The notes under the pieces: model-generated
The model's database searches: none
Told to the model about the DNA's origin: nothing
What the model saw: only the letters and a program-made list of their open reading frames with translations
Shown: positions 10,042 to 20,508 of the stretch, piece after piece
Layout of the letters: each line of letters begins with the position of its first letter
Position numbering within the stretch: position 1 is the stretch's first letter
Assembly: GCA_032718475.1 (NCBI GenBank)
Contig: JAUCBJ010002935.1
Coordinates: 1-21,347 of the forward strand
Direction: 5' to 3'
DNA: 21,347 nucleotides
Source: Nemertoderma westbladi
Lineage: Eukaryota; Xenacoelomorpha; Nemertodermatida; Nemertodermatidae
Position numbers and translations under genes: made by a program

Positions 10042-10236
10042 TTAAGGAATTTGTGCGAACACTTGAACTTCACATAGGTTTATCGTAGGTGGACTATTGG
10101 TACTCATTAGCAGTATGAATTGGCCACGTTTTCCATTGCAATTAACAGACGTTACTCCACCACCAGACAGAGTCCCACAGGGTTCCACACCGCTACCAGG
10201 AAGGCTCTGGATATATGTCGCATCAACCGCATAGAC
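10042..10236 (-). CDS. Terminal exon coding the C-terminal part of the F-type lectin domain
   Basis: It is not obvious as an ORF because there is no Met. It starts after the acceptor ctctatttttaag, with a good pyrimidine tract, and reads VYAVDATY, then EPCGTL, SVNCNGKRGQF and finally NLCEVQVF before a TAA at 10044-10042. The closing L-C-E-V-x-V-F is the characteristic last strand of F-type lectins, and CNGxxGxF is the preceding strand. It has 64 codons plus stop. With the 81 residues of the 16288-16532 exon this gives 145 residues, the usual domain size. The junction reads SGIK/VYAV in phase 0, as expected. The lectin domain is therefore the C-terminus of the protein. The intervening intron is about 6 kb and filled with LINE copies. 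Confidence 0.83.
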   Translation of the reverse strand, partial: VYAVDATYIQSLPGSGVEPCGTLSGGGVTSVNCNGKRGQFILLMSTNSPPTINLCEVQVFAQIP

Positions 10237-10599
10237 CTTAAAAATAGAGAAGAGCTATAATTATGTAATAATACTAAATAGCAACGATGTATGAGTTGTA
10301 TTTTTCGTTTACTTTTCAATTTTATCATAAGCTTTGACCAATCATGTATTAATTTATTCAATTTATATTAATTTTGTACTATTATTACTTTGAGAATCCG
10401 AATAGCATGAGTTATATTGTTATATGTGTAACATTTATATAGTTGTATAGTATAATAATTTAAAATACATATAATTTTATATAAATTTTGATTAGTGGAC
10501 TTAAATAGCATTTCTATACAAAGTTTTGTATCAATTAATTCCTAATAAAAATAAATCATTGGATCTGGTTTGTATTTGACCTGTAATAGCTTCTATAAT
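10237..10599. other. Intron, no further feature
   Basis: Start of the large lectin intron seen from its 3' end; strongly AT-rich. Only the acceptor pyrimidine tract (10237-10255, minus strand) is notable. Confidence 0.55.
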
Positions 10600-11572
10600 C
10601 GGCCTGATGCAGCATTGCAACAGCACATTGAGATGCTTAACAAAAAATTTTTTAAGTGCCATCCATAGAATAGGTAACATCAGCAGTTAGAACTCAGTAT
10701 GGACAACCAGGAGTACTGGTTCTACTGTTGCTCTAAATAGTCGATTAGTTTCAGATGTTTCATATGTGACTTACAAATCCTTGAGAGTCCTTGTGAATTA
10801 AAAAATCCCATTTCTTGCAGCCCATGCTTGCCTTCCCCTTACGAATTCGAAGGTCTTCACCTGATCTACACGCCCCATCCTTAGAGATTATGCTCAACAT
10901 TAAGACATGTCATGTGGACTGTCGTAGTTAACTGTTATCATTTTGGTATTCTTGGAGTTAATAAAATGACCAACACCAGAAGCAGCATGTAGTAAAGAGC
11001 TGAGGAGCCGTTGAGCTCCCTTTAATGATTCTGAGAGTACTCCCAAGTCATCAGCAAAGTCTAGATCCGTAAGCACTTGGTTGGATTTCCTCGACTTCTG
11101 GAGCCAGTAGGTGGAATTACCATCACCCCATCATCATTATGATAATCTAAGGACATGCGTAGAATATAGTCCACCACAATTATGAATAAGAATGGGGCAA
11201 GTGCGTCTCCCTGGAGGACTCACAATAAAACATAAAACGAATGGTTCTGTGTCACCATCAACAATTGACACAAATGTTATCGAACCATCATATAATGATC
11301 TGATTGCTGGAATAATTTCCTCCGCAATCCCATATAATGCAAGTATGTTGAACATATATGATCGATAGACTTAATCGAAGGCCTTGAATAAGTCAAAAAT
11401 AATAATGATAACGGCCAGATGTCAGCATTAACCTTGGTTGGTTGGATTTTCCATCCAGTCAGCAAGTTGATCGATTTCCATGCATGGGCTGATTGCCTCT
11501 TGTCATCGGCATCATTGATGGCTCAACCTGCTGATTGATAAGCTCCTGTAGATTATCAGGCTGTTGCCTACT
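10600..11572 (-). mobile_element. Older LINE copy E, 3' part, interrupted by copy A
   Basis: Degenerate match to the reverse-transcriptase and C-terminal part of copy A from about 10655, for example the FLINSRK-like segment near 10950 and the FILIHNCGGLYS segment near 11180. It has many stops and indels, and the 3' end (10600-10655) is only weakly alignable. Near 11420 it jumps from the region equivalent to 12745 to that equivalent to 13293, an internal deletion of about 540 bp, then matches the endonuclease-RT linker up to 11572. There copy A was inserted. The rest continues at 15365. Confidence 0.8.
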
Positions 11573-11612
11573 ACTACTACTAGGATCGGCATGCTGCATT
11601 GCAGCTGCATTT

Positions 11613-14600
11613 TTAAGAATGCTGTGCCGGCTTGTCAACAAAATTGCACCGCCACAACTCCCTATCACCCATGACATTTGCTAGATCATCCGCATCTTTA
11701 AGGCCAGTGTCCTTTAAGATGCGTCTTAAGAAAGTCATGGGCTGTCCACCATGCTTATTCACTCCATGAGGCTGCCAAAGTACAAGATTATGCACTGGCT
11801 GGTCCTCACGGCTAAAGCAATGTCCTGCAAAGCGGAGGCGATTTTGTTCTAGTGTCAAGCTTGGGGGAACCAATGAGACACCTCCAATGTTATATAGTGT
11901 CTGGTTGGAGATGTGTGCATTGTACTTGACACAATGAACCCGGCGTAGCATTTTTGTGAATGTGCCATCCAGAGATTTGGTGTCCTCAGCAGTTAGAGCC
12001 CAGCATGGACTCCCGTAGAGGAGTACTGGAACTACTGCTGCTCTAAATAATCGGACCTTAAGTTTCCGATTAATTCTCGGTGACTTCCAAATCCTGGAAA
12101 GCCTATTCAAGGCTGCCCATGCCTTTCCCTTACATATTCGAAGGTCCTCACCAGACTTCCGGATCCATGATCCCAGGTAACAGAAGTCGTCCACATGCTC
12201 AAGCATACCATCCTTTGAGCTTATGCTCATCCGATCAGAGACTTGCTGAGGACTTTCAAAGTTAACTGACAGAATTTTGGTCTTTCTGGAGTTAATAAAA
12301 AAGACCAACACTAGAAGCAGCATGTTCTAATGAGCTGAGGAGCCGTTGGGCTCCCTCTAATGATTCTGAGAGTACTCCTAAGTCATCAGCAAAGTCTAGA
12401 TCAGTTAGGTACTTGGCAGGATTTCCTCGACTTCTGGAGCCAGTAGGTGGAGTTATCATCACCCCATCATCATTATGATGATCTAAGGACATGCGTAGAA
12501 CATAGTCAACCACAATAATGAACAAGAATGGTGCAAGTGTGTCTCCTTGGAGGACGCCCCATAACACTTCAAATGGTTCTGTGTCACCGTCAACAGAAGA
12601 TACAAATGTTGTCGAACCATCGTATACTGATCTGATTGCTGCAATAATTTCATCAGGAATCCCATATAATGAAAGTATGCTGAACATACGTGAGCGAGAG
12701 ACTGAATCAAAGGCCTTGAAGAAGTCAATAAAGATAACAGCCAGATGCCTGTCTTTCTTTTTTGATAATTCTTCAATTATCCTTCTAAGTGCCAAAATGG
12801 GCTCCATGGTCCCACGACCTTTACGGAACCCATTCTGATTTCCACGGAGCAGTCTCTCAATGGGATCCCTGATGCGATTTAATAGAATCCTATTGTATAG
12901 CTTTGCAGCAATCGAGATCAATGAGATTCCCCGAAAAGAACCATAGAGTGTTAGGTTGCCCTTCTTGGGAACTGGCACCAACTTATTTGTTTTCATTTCT
13001 TGTGGGACTCTTGTTGTACGGTACATGTCTACTATGATGGGATAGATGAGCTTTAAACACTCAGGTATTTTAAAGACCTCAGGGGGAACACCATCTACTC
13101 CACTGGCGCGATTGGTCTTAATGCTCTTTGCAGCAGCATTCGCTTCTGCAAAGGAGATATCGCCAATGGGAATATCTGGGAGTACAGACTCAGACACCTT
13201 TACTTCTATAAAGTTATCAGGCAATACCCTGTCATTATTGAGGAGCTTTTCAAAGTGGGCTTTCCAACCATTGAGGCGATCGGCTGGTGATTCAGCCTTA
13301 ACCTTGGTGGTTGGTTGGCTTTTCCGCCCAGTAAGCAGATTGATTGATTTCCATGCCTGAGATGATTGCCTGCTGTCGTCAGCATCATTGATGGCATCAA
13401 CCTGTTGGTTTATTAGCTCCTGTAGATTAACAGAGTACTGCCTGTTCAGGGACTTAGATGCAGCTTTAACTGCATTCTTGGCCGCTGTAGTCTGTTTGAG
13501 TCGGGACTCTTTCTGCGCCTTATGAAGGTCATTTCGGCACTTTTGAATTTTGTTGTCAGGCCAGGGGGCCCTTTTCCTGTTTCGAGGGTATACAGGAACT
13601 GTTTCTGCAGCTACTAACTTAACTGCTTCTGTAAAGGCAGTATAGCCCTCACAGTGATCTGCCGCCTCAGAGGCAAGAGCCTCATACCTGTTGCTCAGCT
13701 GTAGTGTGAAGCTGGATCTCACACTTGGCTGTTGCAACAGAGAGGACCAGTCATGCCGCGGCAAGGCAGATTTCGTTGTTCTGCTAGCACGCAGACTAAG
13801 TCTTACCTTGGCCACAATAAGGCGGTGGTCACTGGAGAAGGGTCGAAGTGTAAATGCATTACAGTCTTGTATAGAGCTCCTGTATTTCCTACGAAACAGA
13901 ATATGGTCTATCTGGGACTTGTGACCACTGGGTCCACTATGAGTCCATAGCTTTCCAGTTCGCTTCTTGAACTGGGTTCCAGCCGAAAACAATCCATTTC
14001 CAGAGATAAAATCCTGAAGATGGACAGAATTTCGGTTAACACTATTGCTATAGACCCAGGGCGATGTAGGTGATTGATGCAGACTTGCATTAAAGTCTCC
14101 CAGGAATGTTAAGAGTGCATGCTGATCCACTCCATCAGTAGCTGCTTGTAGATTGTGGTAGAAATTTTCCACCTCCTCTACAGGGGCAACACTAGTTGGA
14201 GAGTAGCACACAATCAGAACCACCTTAGGAAACTTCTTAGCCAGTCTTCCAGAACATGAGAAGTGGCAACGGATGATGCGGTTAGAGATTTGGTCTATTT
14301 TGTCCAATGCTGCATGTGCAGTTGGATTCATCAATAGACCAATTCCACCATTGCCACTATCATCTGCTGACGCGAGGGCAAGTCGCCAACCGCCCCCCAT
14401 GTCCTTAATCAGAACCTCATCAGTCTGTCCAGTCTGCATTCGGTGCTCTTGAACACCCACTGCGCTAAGAGAAAGCTTATCTGCCAAGGCAGTCAGCTCA
14501 CCTTGTCGCATTGGGGACCCGAGTGTTAGGGTGTTTACTGAGGCTAGTCTAGTGACTTGCCTCAGATTCACCAATGGCTTTGTTGGTCGGGGTGGAACAT

Positions 14601-14841
14601 GAGAGTAGCCTCCAACTCCAGAATCCCTCTCCCAATCACAATCTGGCCTCCCTGGTGACCCAGGGTTTGGGCCAGAAAGGTCATCAGGAAAGGGACTCAA
14701 AGAATTGTTGACTGCTCTCTCTCCAGTAGGGGGTGAGACAGGCAGCCGGTCAGGAGTTAACTGACGCCTGTGAGGCCGATTGTGTCCGGTAATTCCACTG
14801 GCCTCTAGTGGCCGGACCTCCGCATTGCTAATGTAATCCAT
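11613..14841 (-). pseudogene. LINE endonuclease / reverse transcriptase polyprotein with one frameshift
   Basis: The first ATG in the open frame is at 14841, with A at -3 and G at +4. The frame extends to 14916 only through a GTG. AP-endonuclease residues are all visible: N103 (SVNTLT), E132 (QEHR), Y213, D249/N251 (GDFN), D312 (IDH), and D338/H339 (SDHR). A Lys/Arg-rich linker follows. The reverse transcriptase shows SGVDGVPPE, RGISLIS, NQNGFRKGRGT, motif A FIDFFKAFD (D706), motif B LQGDTLAP and motif C FADD (D819/D820). The frame ends at 12292 because of a run of six A (12297-12302); copy B has five A at the same place. The C-terminal region resumes in another frame to 11613, with FCYLGSWI, PVLLYGSPCWAL and RLRFAGHCF. 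Apart from this single base, the protein of about 1080 residues looks intact and recently active. Confidence 0.88.
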
Positions 14842-15354
14842 AGTGGGGGTTGGGGGGTGCTTTTTTTGCCGAGTCAGCTCTCGGGGCAAATACAACACCC
14901 TGGTTTGCCATTCCACAGGGTGGGTGTCGCAATGGAGTCAGATATGAGGCCCATCACCCATATCTACTCTGGCGCACATGACCCACCATTGGCTGTTGCA
15001 GCTCATCTGCTGGGTCATACCCTGTACCCTTGGTGCCAGGTGCAGGTCGCAGTGAAGTGCTCTCAGAGTGGACATGAGAACACTCTACTCCTGACCAGCC
15101 ATTGGTAGATCACCATCTGCCTGGTCAGGCCATATACCCCTGCAGCCAAGTATATGGGTCCTTAATCCAGGACCAAGGGCGTCCTTATCCCAGAACGAAG
15201 GGGGTCCTAGTTACAGGACCAGATTTGCCCTAGTAAAAGGGGTCTATGCAGCTACACGTGGCACCTCCTTTATGCTGCATGGAGGTGGCAAGTTTTCTTG
15301 ATCAATGACCTAGAATACCTGACCTGACAGATGCCAGTCAGATGCCTGATGACA
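14842..15354 (-). other. Structured 5'UTR of LINE copy A
   Basis: 513 nt between the element's 5' boundary and its first good ATG, with unusually many perfect-arm inverted repeats. Arms (plus coordinates): 14940-14946/14959-14965, 14978-14985/15011-15018, 15090-15098/15121-15129, 15131-15137/15150-15156, 15157-15162/15169-15174, 15203-15208/15215-15220, 15246-15252/15274-15280 and 15262-15268/15281-15287. Two hairpins share the same arms (GGTCCT, loop of 6, AGGACC). The last two pairs interlock as a possible pseudoknot. It could act as promoter, IRES or RNP-recognition RNA; the sequence does not say which. Confidence 0.6.
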
Positions 15355-15364
15355 GTTGCCTACT

Positions 15365-15772
15365 GCGGGATTTAGAAGCAGCCTTAGCTGATTCATTGCC
15401 TCGGTACTTCCTATTTCTGTGGTCTGTCCAGGGTGCGTTTTTTTGTTTCAGAGTATACAGAAACTGTTTCTGCAGCTGCTGTTTCTGCGGCTTCTGTGTA
15501 TATCCCTCGCCTCAGATGCAAGAGCCTCATACCTGTTGCTCAGGTGTAGTGTGAAGCATGATTTCATACTATGCTGTTGCAACAAAGATGATCAATCATG
15601 CCGCGGCAAGGCAGATTTCTAAGCTCTGCTACCGTGGAGAATAAGTCTTACCTTGCTTTGGCTACAATAAGACGAAGATCACTTGAGAAGAAAAAAAATT
15701 TAAACACTCCTCTACATTGTAAAGAGCTCCAGTATTTCTTACGAAACAGGACTTCTCTGGACTTGTGAACAT
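15365..15772 (-). mobile_element. Older LINE copy E, 5' part, beyond the copy A insertion
   Basis: It matches copy A 13446-13930 (linker and C-terminal half of the endonuclease) with many substitutions and several deletions. It starts immediately after the right target duplication of copy A, so it is the displaced half of the copy at 10600-11572. It stops being recognisable near 15772, where the foldback array begins. Confidence 0.82.
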
Positions 15773-15780
15773 CATGTTAG

Positions 15781-16048
15781 GACAATTGCGACCTAGACAA
15801 TTGCGACCCGGTTAATTGCGACCCATGATTTTAGAAAAAATTGATGGGTCGCAATTAACAGGGTCGCAATTGTCCGGGTTGCAATTATCCGGGTCGCAAT
15901 AGTCCGGATCCAGATAAAAAGATTTAATGTATATCATTGATAAACATCATTGTATCATTGTATATCATTGATAATTGCGACCCGGACAATTGCGACCCAC
16001 AATTTTTAATTAAAAACATGGGTCGCAATTGGCCGGGTCTCAATTGTC
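15781..16048. repeat. Foldback array of 15-bp units, two hairpins
   Basis: Eleven units of the consensus GACAATTGCGACCCG lie in two palindromes. The first has three forward units (15781-15825), a 19-nt loop (15826-15844) and four reversed units (15845-15904). The second has two forward units (15970-15999), a 19-nt loop (16000-16018) and two reversed units (16019-16048). The spacer 15905-15969 is AT-rich with repeated ATCATTG. The stems have few mismatches (the innermost 15-bp unit of hairpin 1 is perfect). No ORF is present. It could be a foldback transposon or MITE, or a tandem repeat with inversions. Confidence 0.88.
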
Positions 16049-16287
16049 CGGACTCCTCTGAACATAAGTATTATCATTGTAATAGCACTCTGCCACAAAT
16101 TAACAGAGGCTCTACTGCTGATAATAATATAATTGGAAAATAATAATTTGTAGTGTGTGCTTAATATTTCTCGAGTTGTTTCCTTAATTAATAAATACTA
16201 TGTGCAATACTATTTACTACAAGAGTTCTAAAAAAGTCTATAATGGCTGATAAATAATAATTTATTTTCTTAGTGATATTCAGTAAC

Positions 16288-16532
16288 CTTGATTCCACTC
16301 GTGCGATGTGAACAGCAATCCAACCGGTTAAACACAACGACACTACCGATTGTTAAGTTCTCAAAACCCAAATCAACCCACATCCATTGTTCAGCACTTG
16401 AAGTCTCGTCCGAATGGAAGCAGGCATTACCTCCGATATCGCCATTGGCATTGCCATCTACAGCTTTATTGGAAGCCCATCCAGGATTGTGAACAGAACT
16501 ACTTCCGGTTGGCTTGCCGAGAGCTATATTTC
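16288..16532 (-). CDS. Exon coding the N-terminal part of an F-type lectin (fucolectin, FTP) domain
   Basis: It encodes 81 residues opening with NIALGKP, followed by AVDGN, a WVDLG strand and NRLDCCSHR, the core of the fucolectin/tachylectin-4/pentraxin-1 domain. Family knowledge: fucose is bound by a His and by R-x-D-x4-R/K, with a contiguous Cys-Cys. Here R-L-D-C-C-S-H-R fits R-x-D-x4-R, and a His (CFHSD) lies 30 residues upstream, so sugar binding is plausible. The acceptor is ttgtctttag before 16532 (phase 1). The best donor is ATCAAG|gttact after 16288 (phase 0), a weak but usable site. Reading through the donor gives only five more residues before a stop. The next exon (10236-10042) starts in phase 0 and completes the domain. 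Confidence 0.85.
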
Positions 16533-17166
16533 CTAAAGACAATAATTTATTACAGATTAGACTACCGGTACTTAACATGTCCAATCCATGTTAAATTAGA
16601 GATTTTTGAAGTTCTATTTTTCAGTTTCCATTACAACCACTGAAAACAGAAGTTTTGAGTAATTTAATTAACCTAAACTTGATATGTGATATTATTAGGA
16701 CCACAAGATGGAACATTTTGTAATAATAAAATTCAAAACGATCCAGATAATTGCAGTTGCGCCTTAGTAACGGGAGTCGAATAAAGCCTACATAATTGAA
16801 GAATATTTTTTATAACTATATTCAAATCAACTATAAGGTCAGTGAGTTTAACAGAGAAAATCCAGTTACTATGACATCCAGACTAAACTGATGTCCAAAT
16901 AGAAAATGATAATTTAGAGCATAATGTAAATGGTGTCATGACTTGGGCTTAACTCCTACCCTTACCATTTAATTAAAGGTTTCCCCATCAACCACATTTA
17001 AAGTAATGTAAACAGAGGTTTTTAATAATAGTTTATTTGGATTTAAACTACTAATGAAACTTTCAAGAAGTCGATGTGTTTCACCAGAACTATAACCTGA
17101 TCGAATTGTAAAGTTCTAGAAAACTCAAGTTGCCATGGTACCAAGTTTAGTGAAATTAAGGTATAT
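16533..17166. other. Intron between lectin exon and P-like element
   Basis: AT-rich sequence upstream of the lectin exon acceptor. I found no further exon on the minus strand and no transposon end. Confidence 0.5.
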
Positions 17167-17173
17167 GTTTAGC

Positions 17174-17237
17174 CATGGCCTACTATATTATACGGCCTGA
17201 TAGGTCACCTTATCAGGCCTCGAAAATCAAGGCCATT
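17174..17237 (+). repeat. Left terminal inverted repeat of the P-like element
   Basis: 64 bp identical to the reverse complement of 20509-20572; one further C/G pair (17173/20573) also matches but overlaps the target duplication. It contains an inner palindrome, ggcctgata-N8-tatcaggcc, and repeated GGCC(T) boxes that may be transposase contact points. Confidence 0.95.
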
Positions 17238-17530
17238 AGTTTTAGAATTTGGATTGTGTTACCTGTTGTCTGTCTGACTGACTCATGCTGGATGCGGTAC
17301 AGGGTAGGCCTACTGGTACAGGCAGATAGGTCAGCAGTTACTACTGTAATACTGTAATATAATCCGCTGTCGGTATTGTCCATTGTCAGAGTCTCAGGCT
17401 GTGTGTGTCTGTATACATACCTACCTAGTTACCGGTAGTTGGTCATGCCAAAACCATAGGCCTAAGTAATATTGTCATGCCCTTCTAATTAGATTAGAGC
17501 CTCAGCACCACTTCGGGCTGTAGGAGTGTA

Positions 17531-17623
17531 AGGTTAGGGTTACAGGTTATGTACCGGTAACAATTTTAATTATGGTTTATCGGGACGCCGCTCTTGTAAG
17601 GTTGTAAGTTCAGACCCTAACCT
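17531..17623. repeat. Internal inverted repeat of the P-like element
   Basis: AGGTTAGGGT at 17531-17540 and its exact reverse complement ACCCTAACCT at 17614-17623, in the transposase leader. P elements carry internal inverted repeats that affect transposition, so a similar role is possible but unproven. Confidence 0.5.
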
Positions 17624-17780
17624 CGACCCTACAACCTGCATCAGAAAGCGAGATTTGCAATTTGCTCTGGAGGTAATTGGGCTGCTGGGTAGGCATCTAA
17701 TACAGTAATACCAAATACAACGCACAACAGTAGCCTAGACTAAACTGCTAAATGTTTTGTCAGTAAATTCAATGCTCAGT

Positions 17781-20091
17781 ATGGTTAATAAATGCTGTAT
17801 ATATAATTGTAAAACCGGGTATAAAGGTCAGCCTCGGAAGCCAAGCTTTATGTTCCCCAGCAATGAGGATTTAAAACAGCGATGGGTTAAATTCGTGAAC
17901 AGGCAAGATTTTTCGGTGTCAACTCATTCGCGAATCTGCAGTGATCACTTTGAACAGCAATTTCTTAAGATAACACCAGCTGGAAATGTGGCTTTAGACT
18001 GGTCTCTTTCGCCAGTACCAAATATCGCGACTCCAGGAACACCAGATTCTTTAACACCTACTGTTAAACAGCCACGGAAGGAGCCAACGCCTAGAGTTTA
18101 CCAACCCGACGAAATAAAGGAATTCAATAGCCGGTATAAAGTCTCAACTTTCGCAGACCTAACCATCAATTGCTGTCCTTCTGGTTATACGTTTGACAAA
18201 AATGAGGATAGATTACTTCTTTATCGGTTGGAAATAGATGGCGAGCCTGGGATGCCTAAACTCTGGGAGGTTATTAAAATAACGCCCGATCTGCATGTAA
18301 AACTTGATTATGCTCAGCGACCAGTTCCATTGCCACTTTGGTTTACGAAATCTTCCTCTGCGAAGTTGACCAATTTGACGCAAATTGAAAACTTTGTCAC
18401 CTATTTGCGCAACATTGGAAACTTGAATCGTTCGCATATTTTTGAAGAGGTATTGAAAGTGCAACATTATGATAAATACGGCAGACCACCTTATTCTCAT
18501 AACGTTATCCGTTTCGCTCTTATGATGCGTTACACATCAGCTCAATCTTATCGATTATTACTAAAGGAGGTAAAATTGCCTTCAATATCGGTATTAAATA
18601 AACTCCAATCTGGTGGTGTGGATGCCTTACGAGCTCTTTCGGCTTTGATCGAAAAAGGGACTATAGATAAGGATGTTGTATTATTAATAGATGGAATGAA
18701 ATTAGAGAAAGCCGTAACTTACAGCCAAGGCAAACTTATAGGAATGAATAGTAAAGGAGTTTTATACACAGAGATTGTTTGTTTTATGGTCGTTAGTCTG
18801 ATGAAGGAGTTTCTTACATTGTCCATTCAGTACCTATAGTAAGCCTCAGATCTAGTTGGCAAACCGATGAAACCGTTTCTGTTCTTCAACAATGTCTAGA
18901 CATTGGTCTAAAGGTACGTGCTATAATAACCGATAATCTGTCGGTTAATGTCTCCATGTTTGCAAACCTATTTAAAAAGTATCCCCCACTAGAATGTCAT
19001 CGAAGTTATCCACTTGACAACTTAATGAACCGTGTAATAACTTTCAGTGGATTCAAGGTTTACTTACTCTACGATAACGTGCATTTATTAAAGAATTTAC
19101 GAAACAGTCTTCTAAATGGGAAAGTATTTTATTTTCCAGCATTTTGTTTTAATGCTTTTAAAGATATCATATCTTTGCCTAAGGGTCAATGTCGGTGGAA
19201 AGATCTCTTTGACTTGCACGATAAAGATCAGCTAGATTCCCATTTGCACATGGCCCCCAAGTTAACATACAGAGCAATCCACCCAGGCGAACAATAAACT
19301 GTCAGTACCGCTGGCATTGGCTATTTTCGATGAGCAGACTACAGTCGCTATGTTGAGATATTTTCCCAACCGAATTTCCTCAGCTAAGTTTTTATCGCTT
19401 ATTCATAACTGGTGGATCATTAGCAATTCCAAACAAAGATACCATCCCAACAATTATCTCGGAAATGCAGTTGAACAGGGTGATAACAAAACTACGTTTC
19501 TTCGCGTTTTGGCAGACTGGATTAGTACTCATTAGTAAATCATTTCATGAATTTGACATTGCTGTACGCTGCTTAGAAAACTCTATTCTAGAATCGCAAA
19601 TTCAAGGTGAAAGTCTAGAAGTTGTAAGATACATTGCTGGTTATTTAATTAGAAAACTGCATAGTAAGGATTCTAAGGAGTTCAAATCCTGCAAGTACTG
19701 CCCCACTTTAGTTATGGTAGAAGTTGAAGATTCTATTTCTAGTGAGTCGAACGAATATATTAATATCCTCAACCGAAGTGGACTTAAAGTTCCGAGTGAT
19801 GAGTTCACTAATAGCATAGCCAGCTGCTTTATTAGGCTGGAATGTGTAGAAACTTTATTTTATAGTTCTAAAGTTCCTGCACGAAAGTTAGCATTACATT
19901 TTTTAAAGACTTATGGTCTATACCACTCTGAAGATATTTCTTTTTGTGATAACCATAATCATCTAGTAGACATATTGCACCGCACTATTGTTAATATTTT
20001 TTTCAACAATACACAGCGCGACAAAACTGACGAAAGGCGCGTAGATAGTATCAGAAGTTTTAAGGAAAGACAGCTATTAAAGGATAAGTAA
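17781..20091 (+). pseudogene. P-like transposase with N-terminal THAP zinc finger, three frameshifts
   Basis: The start is the ATG at 17781 (A at -3, G at +4), which places the THAP finger at the N-terminus as usual. An in-frame ATG at 17772 has a weaker context. The C2CH finger is visible: C5/C6-x-C10, W35, then C53-x2-H56, followed by a Pro-containing SPVP segment. After a linker comes a P-transposase core with YSHNVIRFALMMRYTSAQSY and LLIDGMKLEK, whose Asp (about residue 304) suits the first catalytic acid of the RNase H-like fold. Frame 1 stops at 18839. The reading continues in another frame from about 18812 (SYIVHSVP, then IITDN, a candidate second acid) to 19297, in a third from about 19290 (LALAIFDEQT) to 19535, and from about 19520 to 20091 (YIAGYLIRKL, C-terminal part). 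Little or no sequence is missing. Three small indels, not large deletions, break it. Confidence 0.85.
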
Positions 20092-20508
20092 TTAAATTGT
20101 GATTAAATGAATTATTGAGTTACTACGTATTAACATATTTATTATTGCAGCTAATTTACCTTAATCCTTATCTCACTTCCATCCTTCGTTTCAATATTTC
20201 ACTCGCTTCGCTCGTTCATGTAAATATTTACAGCTGGGACTTGTTTGAGATACAAGTACTACGTTATACACAATGAGATATATAGTTTTGACAACATAAC
20301 TTTGAATCTCATCACTTTTCCTATACTTAAAGCGAAATTCATTACCTTTTTATATTATATCTATCTATAATATATTAGTTATAAATAAGAAAAAAAAATA
20401 TTATTTCCACATTGATCTACATTGTAGACCTACATCGATTATTCTCTACATCTTTGAATTTAAACATTATTTATAGCGTCTCTAAAAGAGTAAATAACAG
20501 ACTAACAC

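Larger units (their letters stand above)
11573..15354 (-). mobile_element. Full-length RTE-like LINE retrotransposon (copy A)
   Basis: A non-LTR element of about 3.78 kb reading leftward. It has a 5'UTR of about 513 nt, one long ORF with AP-type endonuclease, reverse transcriptase and C-terminal region, and a 3' end of (TAG)n repeats (plus strand 11573-11583). It is flanked by a perfect 10-bp duplication, GTTGCCTACT, at 11563-11572 and 15355-15364. Removing the element and one duplication restores a colinear, gap-free match to the same LINE family (the region equivalent to 13423-13455). It therefore inserted into an older copy. Clade assignment to RTE or a close relative rests on the single ORF, the domain order and the short microsatellite tail, and is an inference. 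Confidence 0.9.

Noticed and set aside
14842-14916. Extension of the LINE ORF to 14916
   Set aside because: The frame is open but the codon at 14916 is GTG; the first ATG, in good context, is at 14841.
15200-15354. HDV-like self-cleaving ribozyme at the LINE 5' end
   Set aside because: Some LINEs have one, and there is a possible pseudoknot, but I could not place the required nested double pseudoknot and catalytic C starting at the exact 5' boundary.
15781-16048. Regular short repeats resembling a CRISPR array
   Set aside because: Units are directly adjacent with no unique spacers, occur in both orientations, and the host is clearly an animal.
16270-16584. Lectin ORF as a complete 104-residue protein with its own Met and stop
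   Set aside because: The residues before NIALGKP do not fit the domain and a good acceptor precedes it. The missing half of the domain is found in phase at 10236-10042.
17531-17623. Telomere-like TTAGGG/CCCTAA motifs
   Set aside because: Each occurs once as part of a 10-bp inverted repeat within the P-like element; there is no tandem array.
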